Shown here in pieces: positions 9,093 to 17,394 of a stretch of 64,000 nucleotides of DNA. Where the stretch lies: the NCBI GenBank assembly GCA_963706425.1, contig CAVPMN010000020.1, positions 806,001-870,000 on the forward strand, given 5' to 3'. Every line of letters starts with the position of its first letter. Positions within the stretch are counted from its first letter, which is position 1. Source of the stretch: CAVPMN01 sp963706425. Lineage in GTDB: Bacteria; Actinomycetota; Acidimicrobiia; Acidimicrobiales; Acidimicrobilacustridaceae. Made by a program: the position numbers and the translations under genes. A model generated the notes under the pieces. It had not been told where the DNA came from. It did not search any database and worked only from the letters and a program-made list of their open reading frames with translations.

Positions 9093-11897
9093 TCAGCTGC
9101 AGCCGCTGGTGGTGCCGCAGCTGGGGCAGGCGTGGCAGCTGCCGGCCCGCACCATCTGCACACCGCACTGCATGCACATCGGGGCATCGCTGTGGCGTAC
9201 CTCGGTGTGACTGCGGGTGAGGGTGGCCTCGACAGTGTCGATGAGCGTGGACGCCGACTCGATCGACGGCGGATCGGACGGCAGCTCGCTGCCCTGCCGC
9301 GTCTCGATGACGGTCTCCTCGACCCCGGGCAGCGTGGGTTGGGTGCGCTCGGTGGTGGTGAGGATGTTGAGCTCGGCGCGCTCCTCGAAGGAGAGGTATT
9401 CGATCGCCATCTTGCGGAACAGGTAGTCCATCAGCGAGTTGGCGATGCGCACGTCGGGGTCATCGGTCATGCCGGCGGGCTCGAAGCGCATGCCGGTGAA
9501 CGCCTCGACGAAGCTGCGCAGGGGCACGCCGTACTGCAGGCCGTGGCTGACCGAGATGGCGAAGGCGTCCATGATGCCGGCGAGGGTGGAGCCCTGCTTG
9601 GAGACCCGCACGAAGATCTCGCCGGGCCGACCGTCCTCGTACTCGCCCACCGTGACGAAGCCCTTGCAGTCGGCCACGCGGAACTCGAAGGTCCGCGACG
9701 TGCGGGTGCGGGGCAGCTTCTTGCGCACCGGCTCCTGCACGATGCGCTCGACGATGCGCTCGATGACCTGGGTGGCCTGCGCCTCGGCCGGCGCATCGAG
9801 GGCGTTGTCGCCCTTCTTGGCGGTGGCGAGCGGCTGGGCCACCTTGCAGTTGTCGCGATAGACCGCGACCGCCTTGAGGCCCATCTGCCACGAGTCGATG
9901 TGCAGCTGCTCGATGTCTTCGACCGAGACGTCCTCGGGCAGGTTTACCGTCTTCGAGATGGCCCCCGAGATGAACGGCTGGACGGCCGCCATCATCTTCA
10001 CGTGGCCGAGGTAGTGGATGGTGTTGTCGCCCATCGAGCAGGCGAACACCGGGAGGTGATCGACGTTGAGGTCGGGCGCACCGAGGATGGTCTTGTGCTC
10101 GTCGATGTAGGCGATGATGCGGTCGATGGCGTCGACGCTGTAGCCGAGGCGGCGCAGGGCACGCGGCACCGTCTGGTTGACGATCGACATGGTGCCGCCG
10201 CCCACCAGCTTCTTCATCTTGACCAGGCCGAGGTCGGGTTCGACGCCCGTGGTGTCGCAGTCCATCATGAGGCCGATGGTGCCGGTGGGGGCCAGCACGG
10301 TGGCCTGTGAGTTGCGCACGCCGAAGTCGGCGGCGATGTCGCAGGCCTGGTCCCAGCTCTGCTGGGCGGCCGAGAGCAGCTCGTGGGGCACGAGCTCCTC
10401 GTCGACCGACGCAGCGGCCTCGCGGTGCTGGCCGAGCACGCGCAGCATGTGCTCCTCGTTCTCGGCGTAGCCGGCGAAGGGCCCCATGCGCGCCGCCGTG
10501 CGCGCCGAGGTGGCGTAGGCATGGCCGGTCATCAGCGCGGTGATGGCGGCCGCCCAGGCGCGGCCCCCGTCGGAGTCGTAGGGCAACCCGAGGGCCATGA
10601 GCATGGCGCCGAGGTTGGCGTAGCCGAGGCCGAGCTGGCGGAACAGGCGCGAGGTCTCGGCGATCGACTCGGTCGGGTAGTCGGCGTTGCCGACCAGGAT
10701 CTCCTGGCCGGTGAAGACCACCTCGACGGCCCGCTCGAAGCCGTCGACGTCGAAGGTGCCCTGCTCGTCGAGGAACGTGAGCAGGTTGAGGCTGGCCAGG
10801 TTGCACGCCGAGTTGTCGAGGTGCATGTATTCGCTGCACGGGTTGCTGCCGTTGATGCGGCCGGTGTTGCAGGCCGTGTGCCACCGGTTGATGGTGGTGT
10901 CGTACTGCATGCCCGGATCGGCGCACTCCCAGGTGGCCTGGGCGAACTGGCGCATGATGTCGCGGGCCCGCACGGTCTTGACGATCTCGCCGGTGGTGAC
11001 CGCCCGCAGGTGCCAGTCGGCGTCGTCGACCACGGCCTGCATGAACTCGTCGGTGACCCGCACCGAGTTGTTGGCGTTCTGGTATTGCACCGAGGTGATG
11101 TCCTTGCCGTCGAGGCTCATGTCGAACCCGGCGGCCTCGAGGGCGCGCGCCTTGCGCTCCTCGGTGGCCTTGCACCAGATGAACTCCTCGATGTCGGGGT
11201 GGTCGACGTCGAGGATCACCATCTTGGCGGCCCGGCGGGTCTTGCCACCCGACTTGATGGTGCCAGCCGAGGCGTCGGCGCCCCGCATGAAGCTGACCGG
11301 CCCCGAGGCGGTGCCGCCGCCCTTCAGCAGCTCGACGCTCGAGCGGATGCGGCTGAGGTTGATGCCGGCGCCCGAGCCACCCTTGAAGATGGTGCCTTCC
11401 TCGACGTACCAGTTGAGGATCGAGTCCATCTTGTCGTCGACCGAGAGGATGAAGCAGGCGCTCGCCTGCTGGGGTACGCCCGGCACGCCGATGTTGAACC
11501 ACACCGGCGAGTTGAAGGCGGCCTTCTGGTGGACCAGCAGGTACTTGAGCTCGTCGCGGAACGTCTCGGCCTCGTCGTCGTCGACGAAGTAGCCGTCGCG
11601 GATGCCCCACTCGGCGATGGTGTCGACCACCCGGTCGATCACCTGCTTGAGCGAGCGCTCGCGCTCGGGGGTGCCGAGCGTGCCGCGGAAGTACTTCTGG
11701 GCGACGATGTTGGTGGCGTTGAGCGACCAGCCCACCGGGAACTCGACGTCGGTCTGCTCGAACGCGACCGACCCGTCGCGGTAGTTGGTGATGCGTGCGT
11801 CGCGCTGCTCCCACTGCACGGTGTCGTAGGGGTGCACCCCTGCGGTCGTGAAGTGTCGGCGGATGCCGATGCCCGCTTGCTCCGGCGCCATGGCCAT
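9093..11897 (-). CDS. nrdJ: Coenzyme-B12-dependent (class II) ribonucleoside-diphosphate reductase
   Basis: Reduces ribonucleotides to deoxyribonucleotides with adenosylcobalamin, so it works with or without oxygen. 934 residues. Visible features are the N-terminal ...YFRGTLGTPERERS region, the active-site barrel with ACFILSVDDKMDSILNW, GGSGAGINLSRIRS and ASAGTIKSGGKTRRAAKM, the NPCSEYMHLDNSACNLASLN loop with radical-site residues, and a C-terminal cysteine-rich tail (MCMQCG ... CHACPSCG) for re-reduction and zinc binding. Start ATG 11897 follows GGAGG at 8-base spacing. The promoter upstream carries two NrdR-type boxes, and nrdR itself lies 2.4 kb away. Confidence 0.96.
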   Translation of the reverse strand: MAMAPEQAGIGIRRHFTTAGVHPYDTVQWEQRDARITNYRDGSVAFEQTDVEFPVGWSLNATNIVAQKYFRGTLGTPERERSLKQVIDRVVDTIAEWGIRDGYFVDDDEAETFRDELKYLLVHQKAAFNSPVWFNIGVPGVPQQASACFILSVDDKMDSILNWYVEEGTIFKGGSGAGINLSRIRSSVELLKGGGTASGPVSFMRGADASAGTIKSGGKTRRAAKMVILDVDHPDIEEFIWCKATEERKARALEAAGFDMSLDGKDITSVQYQNANNSVRVTDEFMQAVVDDADWHLRAVTTGEIVKTVRARDIMRQFAQATWECADPGMQYDTTINRWHTACNTGRINGSNPCSEYMHLDNSACNLASLNLLTFLDEQGTFDVDGFERAVEVVFTGQEILVGNADYPTESIAETSRLFRQLGLGYANLGAMLMALGLPYDSDGGRAWAAAITALMTGHAYATSARTAARMGPFAGYAENEEHMLRVLGQHREAAASVDEELVPHELLSAAQQSWDQACDIAADFGVRNSQATVLAPTGTIGLMMDCDTTGVEPDLGLVKMKKLVGGGTMSIVNQTVPRALRRLGYSVDAIDRIIAYIDEHKTILGAPDLNVDHLPVFACSMGDNTIHYLGHVKMMAAVQPFISGAISKTVNLPEDVSVEDIEQLHIDSWQMGLKAVAVYRDNCKVAQPLATAKKGDNALDAPAEAQATQVIERIVERIVQEPVRKKLPRTRTSRTFEFRVADCKGFVTVGEYEDGRPGEIFVRVSKQGSTLAGIMDAFAISVSHGLQYGVPLRSFVEAFTGMRFEPAGMTDDPDVRIANSLMDYLFRKMAIEYLSFEERAELNILTTTERTQPTLPGVEETVIETRQGSELPSDPPSIESASTLIDTVEATLTRSHTEVRHSDAPMCMQCGVQMVRAGSCHACPSCGTTSGCS

Positions 11898-12028
11898 GCG
11901 GTTGTCCTCCCGGATCGTTCCGTGTTCTCGGAGTCTGTGGCCCGAGATCGTGGGTAACCGGACCGTCCAGGCTACCGGCGACGCTGCGGGAAGCCCCTGG
12001 TCCAGCCCCCACGGGGTGCTCGGTCTGA

Positions 12029-12086
12029 CCACAAGATGTTGTGGCGACCCCGCCCCCGTAACCCCCCGGGCCACAAGATGTGCCAG
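12029..12086 (-). promoter_or_regulatory. Two NrdR boxes for nrdJ
   Basis: Box 1 (12029-12044) is the perfect palindrome CCACAAGATGTTGTGG. Box 2 (12071-12086) is CCACAAGATGTGCCAG, with one conserved half. Their starts are 42 bases apart, four helical turns, fitting cooperative binding of the NrdR ATP-cone repressor on one face. Box 2 overlaps the expected transcription start and box 1 lies just downstream, so binding should block nrdJ transcription. Confidence 0.8.
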
Positions 12087-12088
12087 GG

Positions 12089-12118
12089 ATTACACCACCG
12101 TAATTACGAGGTTGTCAA
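12089..12118 (-). promoter_or_regulatory. Predicted nrdJ promoter
   Basis: On the minus strand TTGACA (12118-12113) is followed after 18 bases by TGTAAT (12094-12089), a good match to a vegetative sigma-70-type promoter in an unusually AT-rich pocket. It points at nrdJ and leaves a leader of roughly 185 bases. The NrdR boxes start immediately downstream. Confidence 0.65.
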
Positions 12119-12162
12119 CGGTTGATCGACCGTTCTCGGGGATTTCCCCGACTGTTCAGTTG

Positions 12163-12174
12163 GCAAACGTTTGC
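12163..12174. promoter_or_regulatory. Perfect palindrome GCAAACGTTTGC, LacI/PurR-like operator motif
   Basis: A 12-base perfect palindrome with the central AAACGTTT found in operators of LacI-family repressors such as PurR. It lies about 45 bases upstream of the predicted nrdJ -35 element. No LacI-family gene is in the window, so regulator and role are inferred only from the motif. Confidence 0.35.
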
Positions 12175-12438
12175 TGCGGCGCGAACAAGCAGGTCAGAGG
12201 GCGTTCGCGAGAGTTCACGATCGCTTGATGGGCTCCCATACCCCTCACGCCTTCCCTCAAGGAGTCGTCCTGCCAGCGACGACGCAGACGCCTTACCACC
12301 ATCCGCTGTCCGCGCCGCAGCACCGTTTGCGCCCGCCAACCTACGGACATCGCCCTGTGGGACAAAAGGGGTACAACCCTGTGAATTCCCGGTGGATTTC
12401 CGGGGCGCCATCCACAGGCGCACCCATCGGGCGGGCGT

Positions 12439-13359
12439 TCAGCTGGTGGCAGCCCGCTCGACGGCCGCCGTGGCTGGGCCGTCGGCGAGGCCGGACGGCG
12501 CGGGATCGGTGAGCACCAGAGGGGCCAGCGGCGTGCCATAGCCGGCCAGGCCCTCCGCGGCACCAAGCTGGTCGACCACCGACTGGGCCAGCCGGCGCGA
12601 GAGCATGATCGACAGGTGCCCGTGGTCCTTCACCAAGATGTTGGTGGCGGCCAGCGGCGCCTCGACGATCATGGCCCGGCGGGCCGGCACCACCAGATCG
12701 AGGTTGGAGTAGTAGGCCACGAAGCGGGTGGGCAACGGACGCGCGCTGTGGCGCAGCAACGTCATCACCGTCGAGTCGGGCCGCAGCTGGAGCCCGCTGG
12801 CCAACGGGCTCACGGTGGCGAAGGGCGATCCGTACCGAGCCAGCCGCACGCCGCCGTGCGGCGATGCGATGGTGATGCACACGTCGACGCCCTCGGTGCC
12901 GAGGACCTGCACGGCGTAGCGGGCGATGACCCCGCCGAGGGAATGGCCGATGAGGTGCACCCGATCGACGCCCAGGCGCTCCCGCAGCTCCTGGGCCCGC
13001 TCGGCACAACGCTCGGCCAGCCCCGGGATGTCGGCGCTCCACGGGTTGTAGTTGAGCGCGTGCACGCGGGTGAAGCCGGCCTGGGCGAGATAGCGCCGCA
13101 GGAAGAGCCAGTTGGACTTGTTGGCGCCGTACCCGTGCACGAGCAGCACCGGCGTGTCGACGCTGGCGGGCAGGGGCTCGATGCCTGCGTCGGGCAGGGC
13201 CGCGTCGCCAAAGCCCATGGGCCAGACACTCGCGGTGATCACGGTCGACGCGGCCTCGCGGGCATGGCCCAGGTAGGTGGTGGGCCGGCGCACCGCGTGC
13301 AGCACCGCGCCCACGGGCGCGAGCTGCCTGGTGATCCCGGCACGCGACACGACTCGCAT
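12439..13359 (-). CDS. Alpha/beta-hydrolase, triacylglycerol lipase/esterase-like
   Basis: 306-residue alpha/beta-hydrolase. The oxyanion region PVLLVHGYGANKSNWLFLRR is followed by the nucleophile elbow GHSLGG and the SPHGG segment typical of bacterial lipases of the LipA/EstA group; the catalytic Asp is likely in SNLDLVVPARR and the His in VKDHGHLSIML. No clear signal peptide; an N-terminal hydrophobic stretch is weak. Substrate unknown, probably a lipid or ester. The ATG at 13359 has a purine-rich GGAAGGAAG upstream. A nested inverted repeat at 13384-13420, just 25 bases upstream of the start, may be its operator. Confidence 0.85.
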   Translation of the reverse strand: MRVVSRAGITRQLAPVGAVLHAVRRPTTYLGHAREAASTVITASVWPMGFGDAALPDAGIEPLPASVDTPVLLVHGYGANKSNWLFLRRYLAQAGFTRVHALNYNPWSADIPGLAERCAERAQELRERLGVDRVHLIGHSLGGVIARYAVQVLGTEGVDVCITIASPHGGVRLARYGSPFATVSPLASGLQLRPDSTVMTLLRHSARPLPTRFVAYYSNLDLVVPARRAMIVEAPLAATNILVKDHGHLSIMLSRRLAQSVVDQLGAAEGLAGYGTPLAPLVLTDPAPSGLADGPATAAVERAATS

Positions 13360-13383
13360 CGTGACTTCCTTCCCCCCGTTCCC

Positions 13384-13420
13384 GAACCTGGTGTGGAACC
13401 CGGTTCTGGGGAACAGGTTC
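13384..13420. promoter_or_regulatory. Nested inverted repeat (GAACC/GGTTC), candidate operator
   Basis: Outer arms GAACCTG (13384-13390) and CAGGTTC (13414-13420) enclose inner arms GAACC (13396-13400) and GGTTC (13402-13406). It lies in the divergent gap between the lipase and the RibD-like gene, within 25-60 bases of the lipase start. Two nested dyads with the same GAACC half-site suggest binding of two dimers of one regulator. No adjacent regulator gene is seen. Confidence 0.45.
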
Positions 13421-13507
13421 TAGTTCAGCATCGGCCGGGCCGCCGCCCTCTCCGACGGGTCGCAATCACATTGCAACAGTGTTCGCCAGGCAACGAAAGG
13501 GGCTGAA

Positions 13508-14320
13508 ATGACGTCGACCCCGGGGATGGAGCGGCGACCCCAGCGGTACGGTGCAGCGGTGCGCCAGCTGCTCCCCGAAGCGACCACCGACCAACCCTCG
13601 GGCCCGATCGACGCCCCTTCGCGGTATCGAGCCGACCATCGGGCTGCTCATCCCGACCGACCCTGGGTGGTGCTCAACATGGTCACCAGCCTCGACGGCG
13701 CCATCGCGGTCGAAGGCCGATCGGGAGGCCTCGGCAGCCCCGCCGATCGGGAGATCTTCCTGACCTTGCGCAGCAGCGTCGACGTCATCTTGGTGGGGGC
13801 CGGCACGGTGCGCGCCGAGGACTACGGCCCGCCTCGGCTCACCGAGGCCGAACAGCAGCGCCGTGTCGACGAGGGCCGCAGGCCGCTCCCCCGCCTGGCC
13901 GTGGTGACCGGCAGCCTCGACCTCGACCCGTCGGCCCGCCTGTTCTCCGACCCCGATCGGCGGCCCCTGATCGTCACCACTACGGACGCGCCGGCCGACC
14001 GACGCCAGGCCCTCGCGCCGGTCGCCGACCTGCTCGACGCCGGCACCGGCCGCGTCGATGTCGCCGAGGCACTCGCGATGCTCGGCGCGTCGGGCGCATC
14101 GGTGGTGCTGTGTGAAGGCGGGCCCACGCTCAACGGGCAGCTGGTGGCCGCCGGGGTGGTGGACGAGGTGTGCCTGACCATCGCACCACTCGTCGTGGGG
14201 GGCCCGTCGCCCCGGATGGTGGTGTCGGCCCACGCCGCCACGGAGTCGATGGATCTCGATCGGGCCCTCGAGGAGGACGGCAACCTGTTCCTGCGGTACG
14301 TGCGGGCCGCCGCCCGCTGA
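13508..14320 (+). CDS. RibD C-terminal-domain reductase (pyrimidine reductase family)
   Basis: 270-residue stand-alone RibD_C/dihydrofolate-reductase-fold enzyme. Homologues reduce 5-amino-6-(5-phosphoribosylamino)uracil with NADPH in riboflavin synthesis. Visible landmarks are VVLNMVTSLDGAIAVEGRSG, the DVILVGAGTVRAEDYGPPRL nucleotide-binding loop and LCEGGPTLNGQLVAAGVVDE near the C-terminus, all typical. The deaminase half of RibD is absent, as in many actinobacterial paralogues, so it may be a redundant or repurposed reductase. It is convergent with nrdR, with only three bases between the ends. Confidence 0.88.
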   Translation: MTSTPGMERRPQRYGAAVRQLLPEATTDQPSGPIDAPSRYRADHRAAHPDRPWVVLNMVTSLDGAIAVEGRSGGLGSPADREIFLTLRSSVDVILVGAGTVRAEDYGPPRLTEAEQQRRVDEGRRPLPRLAVVTGSLDLDPSARLFSDPDRRPLIVTTTDAPADRRQALAPVADLLDAGTGRVDVAEALAMLGASGASVVLCEGGPTLNGQLVAAGVVDEVCLTIAPLVVGGPSPRMVVSAHAATESMDLDRALEEDGNLFLRYVRAAAR

Positions 14321-14323
14321 GCG

Positions 14324-14791
14324 TCAGTGCCGCTTCGGTGCGGTGGACTTGGTGAGCAGGCGGACCTCACGCTGGAAGTCGGCGGGATCGTCGAAGTCCT
14401 TGTAGACGCTGGCGAAACGCACATAGGCGACCTGGTCGAGATCACGCAGGCCCTCGAGCACCGCCAGACCCACCTGCTCGCTGGTGACCTCGCCCCCCGC
14501 CGCCCGCAGCTGGTCTTCGAGCTCGGCCGCGAGCTCACCGATCTGTTCGAGGGTCACCGGCCGGCCCTTGGCCGCGGCCACCACGCCCATCTCGACCTTG
14601 GTGCGGTCGAACGGCACGCGGTCGCCCGATCGCTTCACCACCACGATGGGCTGCTCCTCGTAGCGCTCGAAGGTGGTGAAGCGGTGACCACAGGCCAGGC
14701 ACTCGCGCCGACGACGGATGGTGGCCCCGTCGTCAGCCGTGCGGGAGTCGACCACCTTGTCGTCGGGGCTGGTGCAGGAGGGACAACGCAC
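14324..14791 (-). CDS. nrdR: Transcriptional repressor NrdR
   Basis: ATP-cone zinc-ribbon repressor of ribonucleotide reductase genes, 155 residues. The N-terminal zinc ribbon is complete (MRCPSC ... CLACGHRFTTFERYE), followed by the ATP-cone (VVVKRSGDRVPFDRTKVEMG ... VAYVRFASVYKDFDD) that senses dATP versus ATP. Start is GTG 14791, since the family begins at M-R-C-P. It lies downstream of the LysM gene in the same orientation. The likely target, nrdJ, has two matching boxes at 12029-12086. Confidence 0.95.
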   Translation of the reverse strand: MRCPSCTSPDDKVVDSRTADDGATIRRRRECLACGHRFTTFERYEEQPIVVVKRSGDRVPFDRTKVEMGVVAAAKGRPVTLEQIGELAAELEDQLRAAGGEVTSEQVGLAVLEGLRDLDQVAYVRFASVYKDFDDPADFQREVRLLTKSTAPKRH

Positions 14792-14870
14792 ACGGCCGAC
14801 GCTAGTGCCGGACCCGAAGAGCACGCTGACCACCGAGGACGCGCCGGGCCGGTGGAGGGACGGGTGGGGC

Positions 14871-15338
14871 TCACCCCGCCAGGTCATCGAGCGACAGCCG
14901 CTGGCCGACCTGCACACCTGCACCGCCGTTGCGATCGGCCAGGCGGTCGACCAGCTCACGGATGTCGCCGTCGGGCTGCATCGCCACGGCGATCGACCAC
15001 AGGGTGTCGCCGGGCTGGACGACGTAGGACGACCCCTCGACGGCCGCGCCCTCGATGGGGCCGGACACGGGCGCCGCGGCGGGCGCCGGGGAGATCCCGG
15101 CAGCGCCCGCTGCGGTGCGACCCGAGAGCAGGGTGTGCGCTCCGGTGAAGGCGAGGTAGGTGACCGCCAGCAGCACCAGCACGGCCAGCACGGCGACCAC
15201 CCGGCGGCGCCGGTAGACCGAGGCATGCGCCCGTCGGCGCCCGGGTGACGTGGGGACGACCCGGAGATGGGGCCGAGCGCCGGGGCGAACCGGGCGGACG
15301 GGGCGGAGCGAGCGTTCGGGAGCGATGACGGCGGCCAT
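14871..15338 (-). CDS. LysM-domain membrane protein, SOS cell-division-inhibitor-like (DivS/ChiZ position)
   Basis: 155 residues: basic cytoplasmic N-terminus, one transmembrane helix (RVVAVLAVLVLLAVTYLAF, ~47-65), an Ala/Pro linker, and a C-terminal LysM peptidoglycan-binding domain (YVVQPGDTLWSIAVAMQP ... VQVGQRLSL). It occupies the same place as M. tuberculosis Rv2719c (ChiZ) and C. glutamicum divS: divergent from lexA and upstream of nrdR. Those proteins are SOS-induced and slow cell division. The shared upstream region here carries four LexA-type boxes, so damage induction is likely. GAGGAG precedes the ATG. Function is inferred from synteny and architecture. Confidence 0.85.
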   Translation of the reverse strand: MAAVIAPERSLRPVRPVRPGARPHLRVVPTSPGRRRAHASVYRRRRVVAVLAVLVLLAVTYLAFTGAHTLLSGRTAAGAAGISPAPAAAPVSGPIEGAAVEGSSYVVQPGDTLWSIAVAMQPDGDIRELVDRLADRNGGAGVQVGQRLSLDDLAG

Positions 15339-15427
15339 GGGGACAGTCTCCTCAGGGGGTGTGACAGGAATGGGTGGGGAGGTCGTGCGCGCTCGCCAAA
15401 GCCACCACCCGCCCAGCGGAAGCTGCT

Positions 15428-15561
15428 AGAACGTCTGTTCTGCGAACGTGCGTTCGGGACACGCAGAGCAGCGTGGCACGAACGTCTGTTCGGGTCAAGA
15501 GGAGATCGAACAGGTGTTTGCCGACGGGCAGGTCCCGTGCTAGCGTGCGAACAGTTGTTCG
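15428..15561. promoter_or_regulatory. Cluster of four LexA (SOS) boxes between lysM gene and lexA
   Basis: Boxes: A 15428-15441 AGAACGTCTGTTCT; B 15443-15456 CGAACGTGCGTTCG; C 15479-15492 CGAACGTCTGTTCG; D 15548-15561 CGAACAGTTGTTCG. All fit the actinobacterial CGAAC-N4-GTTCG pattern (A with AGAAC/GTTCT). A and B lie 90-120 bases from the LysM start and D lies 66 bases before lexA. TTGCCG (15518-15523) and TAGCGT (15541-15546), 17 bases apart, could be the lexA promoter, with box D over its start site. Confidence 0.88.
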
Positions 15562-15626
15562 ATTCCCTCATGCCCATCGCGAGTCGACTCGCCACCCGTC
15601 CCACGCACCAGCCCGAGGAGCCCGCC

Positions 15627-16268
15627 ATGTCGCCGAGCCCGACCCAACTCACCCAGCGCCAACAGGAGATCCTCGAGTTCATCGAGCGCCAGCTGCGTGA
15701 GCGCGGCTATCCCCCGTCGGTGCGCGAGATCGGCGACGCCGTCGGGCTCACCTCCCCGTCCACCGTGCACAGCCACCTCGCCACCCTGCAGCGGCTCGGC
15801 TTCCTCAAGCGCGACCCCACCAAGCCCCGGGCCATCGAGATCCGCTACGACCCCAGCTCGGGAGCGCCGGGCTTCGATCGCCGGCCCGTGCGCCACGTGC
15901 CCCTCGTCGGCGATGTCGCCGCCGGCACCGATGTGCTCGCCCAGGAGAACGTCGAGGAGGTGTTGCCGCTACCGGCCGACTTCTGCGGCGACGGCGATCT
16001 GTTCATGCTGCGCGTACGCGGCGACTCCATGATCGACGCCGGCATCCTCGACGGCGATTTCGTGGTCGCCAGGGCCCAGACCACCGCCGACAAGAACGAC
16101 ATCGTCGTGGCCGGCATCCCTGGCGAGGAGGCCACCGTCAAGACCTACACCCGCAAGGGCGGCAAGGTCGTGCTGGTGCCCGCCAATGCCCGTCTCGAGC
16201 CGATGGAGTTCGACGCGGCCGACGTCATCATCTTCGGTCGGGTCGTCACGGTGATGCGCAAGCTCTGA
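15627..16268 (+). CDS. lexA: SOS regulator LexA
   Basis: Repressor of the DNA-damage regulon with self-cleavage activity, 213 residues. N-terminal winged helix (LTQRQQEILEFIERQLRERG ... SPSTVHSHLATLQRLG) binds SOS boxes; the C-terminal S24 peptidase-like half has the Ala99-Gly100 cleavage site (GDVAAGTDV), the nucleophile Ser134 (RGDSMIDAG) and the base Lys172 (ATVKTY). Start ATG 15627 follows GAGGAG; an in-frame ATG at 15570 lacks a comparable site and would add residues not in the family. Box D upstream implies autoregulation. Confidence 0.97.
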   Translation: MSPSPTQLTQRQQEILEFIERQLRERGYPPSVREIGDAVGLTSPSTVHSHLATLQRLGFLKRDPTKPRAIEIRYDPSSGAPGFDRRPVRHVPLVGDVAAGTDVLAQENVEEVLPLPADFCGDGDLFMLRVRGDSMIDAGILDGDFVVARAQTTADKNDIVVAGIPGEEATVKTYTRKGGKVVLVPANARLEPMEFDAADVIIFGRVVTVMRKL

Positions 16269-16323
16269 CCGTCCGCCTGGCCCGTCCCACCAGGGTGGTC
16301 GAGGGTGTCGACAGCCCTGCGGG

Positions 16324-17391
16324 TCAGGCCCCGGTGGCGAGCAGCTCGGCGAGGGCGCCGTGCACCCGCTCGAGATCGGCGCGCTCGACGTACTCGTCGC
16401 GGGTGTGGGCGATCGCCGAGTCACCGGGTCCGAAGTTGGCCGCGGGCACGCCGTGGGCGGCGAAGAACGACACATCCGTCCACCCGAGCTTGGCCCGCAC
16501 CGCCAGCCCGTTGTGCTCGATGAGCGCCGCCAGCAACGGGTGATCCACCGCCGGAACGGCGGCCGCCGCCACGTTGACCAGCTCGACCTCGTCGCCGGGT
16601 GCCAGATGCGGGGCCAGCACCTCGCGCACGTGCGCCTCGGCCTGTTCCGCGGTGCGGTCGGGTGCGAAGCGGTGGTTCACCACGAGCGTCGCCCGATCGG
16701 GCACGACGTTGCCCGCCACCCCGCCCTCGACCAGCACGGCCTGCAGCGCCTCCCGATACTCGCAGCCCGCCAAGACGGGGCGCCGCTCCTGATAGCCGTC
16801 GAGGGTGGCCAGCAGGGCCCCCAGGCGATGGATGGCGTTGCGCCCCATCCACGGCCGCGCCGTGTGGGCCCTCGCACCGGCGAGCGACACCCTGATCCGC
16901 ATGGTGCCCTGGCAGCCGGCCTCCACCGCCGAGAGGGTCGGCTCGCCGAGCAACGCGGCGTCGCCGACGAGCAGATCAGGCCGGGCCTCCCACAGCTCTT
17001 GCAGACCGCTGTGCTCGGTGGCGATCTCCTCGCGGGCATAGAACACGTAGGTGACATCGACGGCCGGGCTGGCTACCGATGTGGCCAGGTCGACCATCAC
17101 CGCCAGGCCACCCTTCATGTCGGTGGCTCCCAGACCCCACAGGCGATCACCCTCGATGCGGGCCGTGGCGTTGTCGTTCACCGGCACCGTGTCGGTGTGA
17201 CCGGCCAGCACCAGCCGTGACGGGCGGCCCAGGGTGGTGCGGGCCACCAGGTTGTCACCGACGCGCGTGACCTCGAGCCACGACGCCGTGGCCAGGCGCT
17301 GCTCGAGGTGGTCGACCAGCTCGCGTTCGTGCCACGACACGGACGGGATGGCGACCAGCTCCGCGGTGAGCGCCAGCAGATCGGTGGGCAT
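16324..17391 (-). CDS. dapE: Succinyl-diaminopimelate desuccinylase
   Basis: Hydrolyses N-succinyl-LL-diaminopimelate to LL-diaminopimelate, the sixth-step metallohydrolase of the succinylase pathway. 355 residues of the M20 family: metal-ligand HTDTVP, GLGATDMKGGLAVMVDLA, the EE pair in YAREEIATEHSGL and the dimerisation domain with GCQGTMRIRVSL and ARAHTARPWMGRNAIH. It ends a collinear run dapC, two membrane genes, dapD, dapE and begins 3 bases after the dapD stop, so it is almost certainly cotranscribed with it. Related M20 desuccinylases or deacetylases are possible in isolation, but the context settles the role. Confidence 0.93.
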   Translation of the reverse strand: MPTDLLALTAELVAIPSVSWHERELVDHLEQRLATASWLEVTRVGDNLVARTTLGRPSRLVLAGHTDTVPVNDNATARIEGDRLWGLGATDMKGGLAVMVDLATSVASPAVDVTYVFYAREEIATEHSGLQELWEARPDLLVGDAALLGEPTLSAVEAGCQGTMRIRVSLAGARAHTARPWMGRNAIHRLGALLATLDGYQERRPVLAGCEYREALQAVLVEGGVAGNVVPDRATLVVNHRFAPDRTAEQAEAHVREVLAPHLAPGDEVELVNVAAAAVPAVDHPLLAALIEHNGLAVRAKLGWTDVSFFAAHGVPAANFGPGDSAIAHTRDEYVERADLERVHGALAELLATGA

Positions 17392-17394
17392 GGG

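Larger units (their letters stand above)
11898..12438. other. Non-coding region upstream of nrdJ
   Basis: 541 bases with no convincing gene; the short open frames here look like chance in GC-rich DNA. The part nearest nrdJ (to about 12120) holds its promoter and NrdR boxes, described separately. Beyond it is a 12-base palindrome at 12163-12174. The rest (12175-12438) shows no feature I can name. I looked for a cobalamin riboswitch in front of the B12-dependent enzyme and did not find its conserved core. Confidence 0.6.

Noticed and set aside
11898..12438. Possible cobalamin riboswitch upstream of B12-dependent nrdJ
   Set aside because: I looked on the minus strand for the conserved B12-box and core motifs and did not find them; the region is better explained by an NrdR-controlled promoter.
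12115..12566. Overlapping short ORFs upstream of nrdJ on both strands
   Set aside because: No recognisable domains, no good ribosome sites, and they overlap promoter elements; typical chance ORFs at this GC content.
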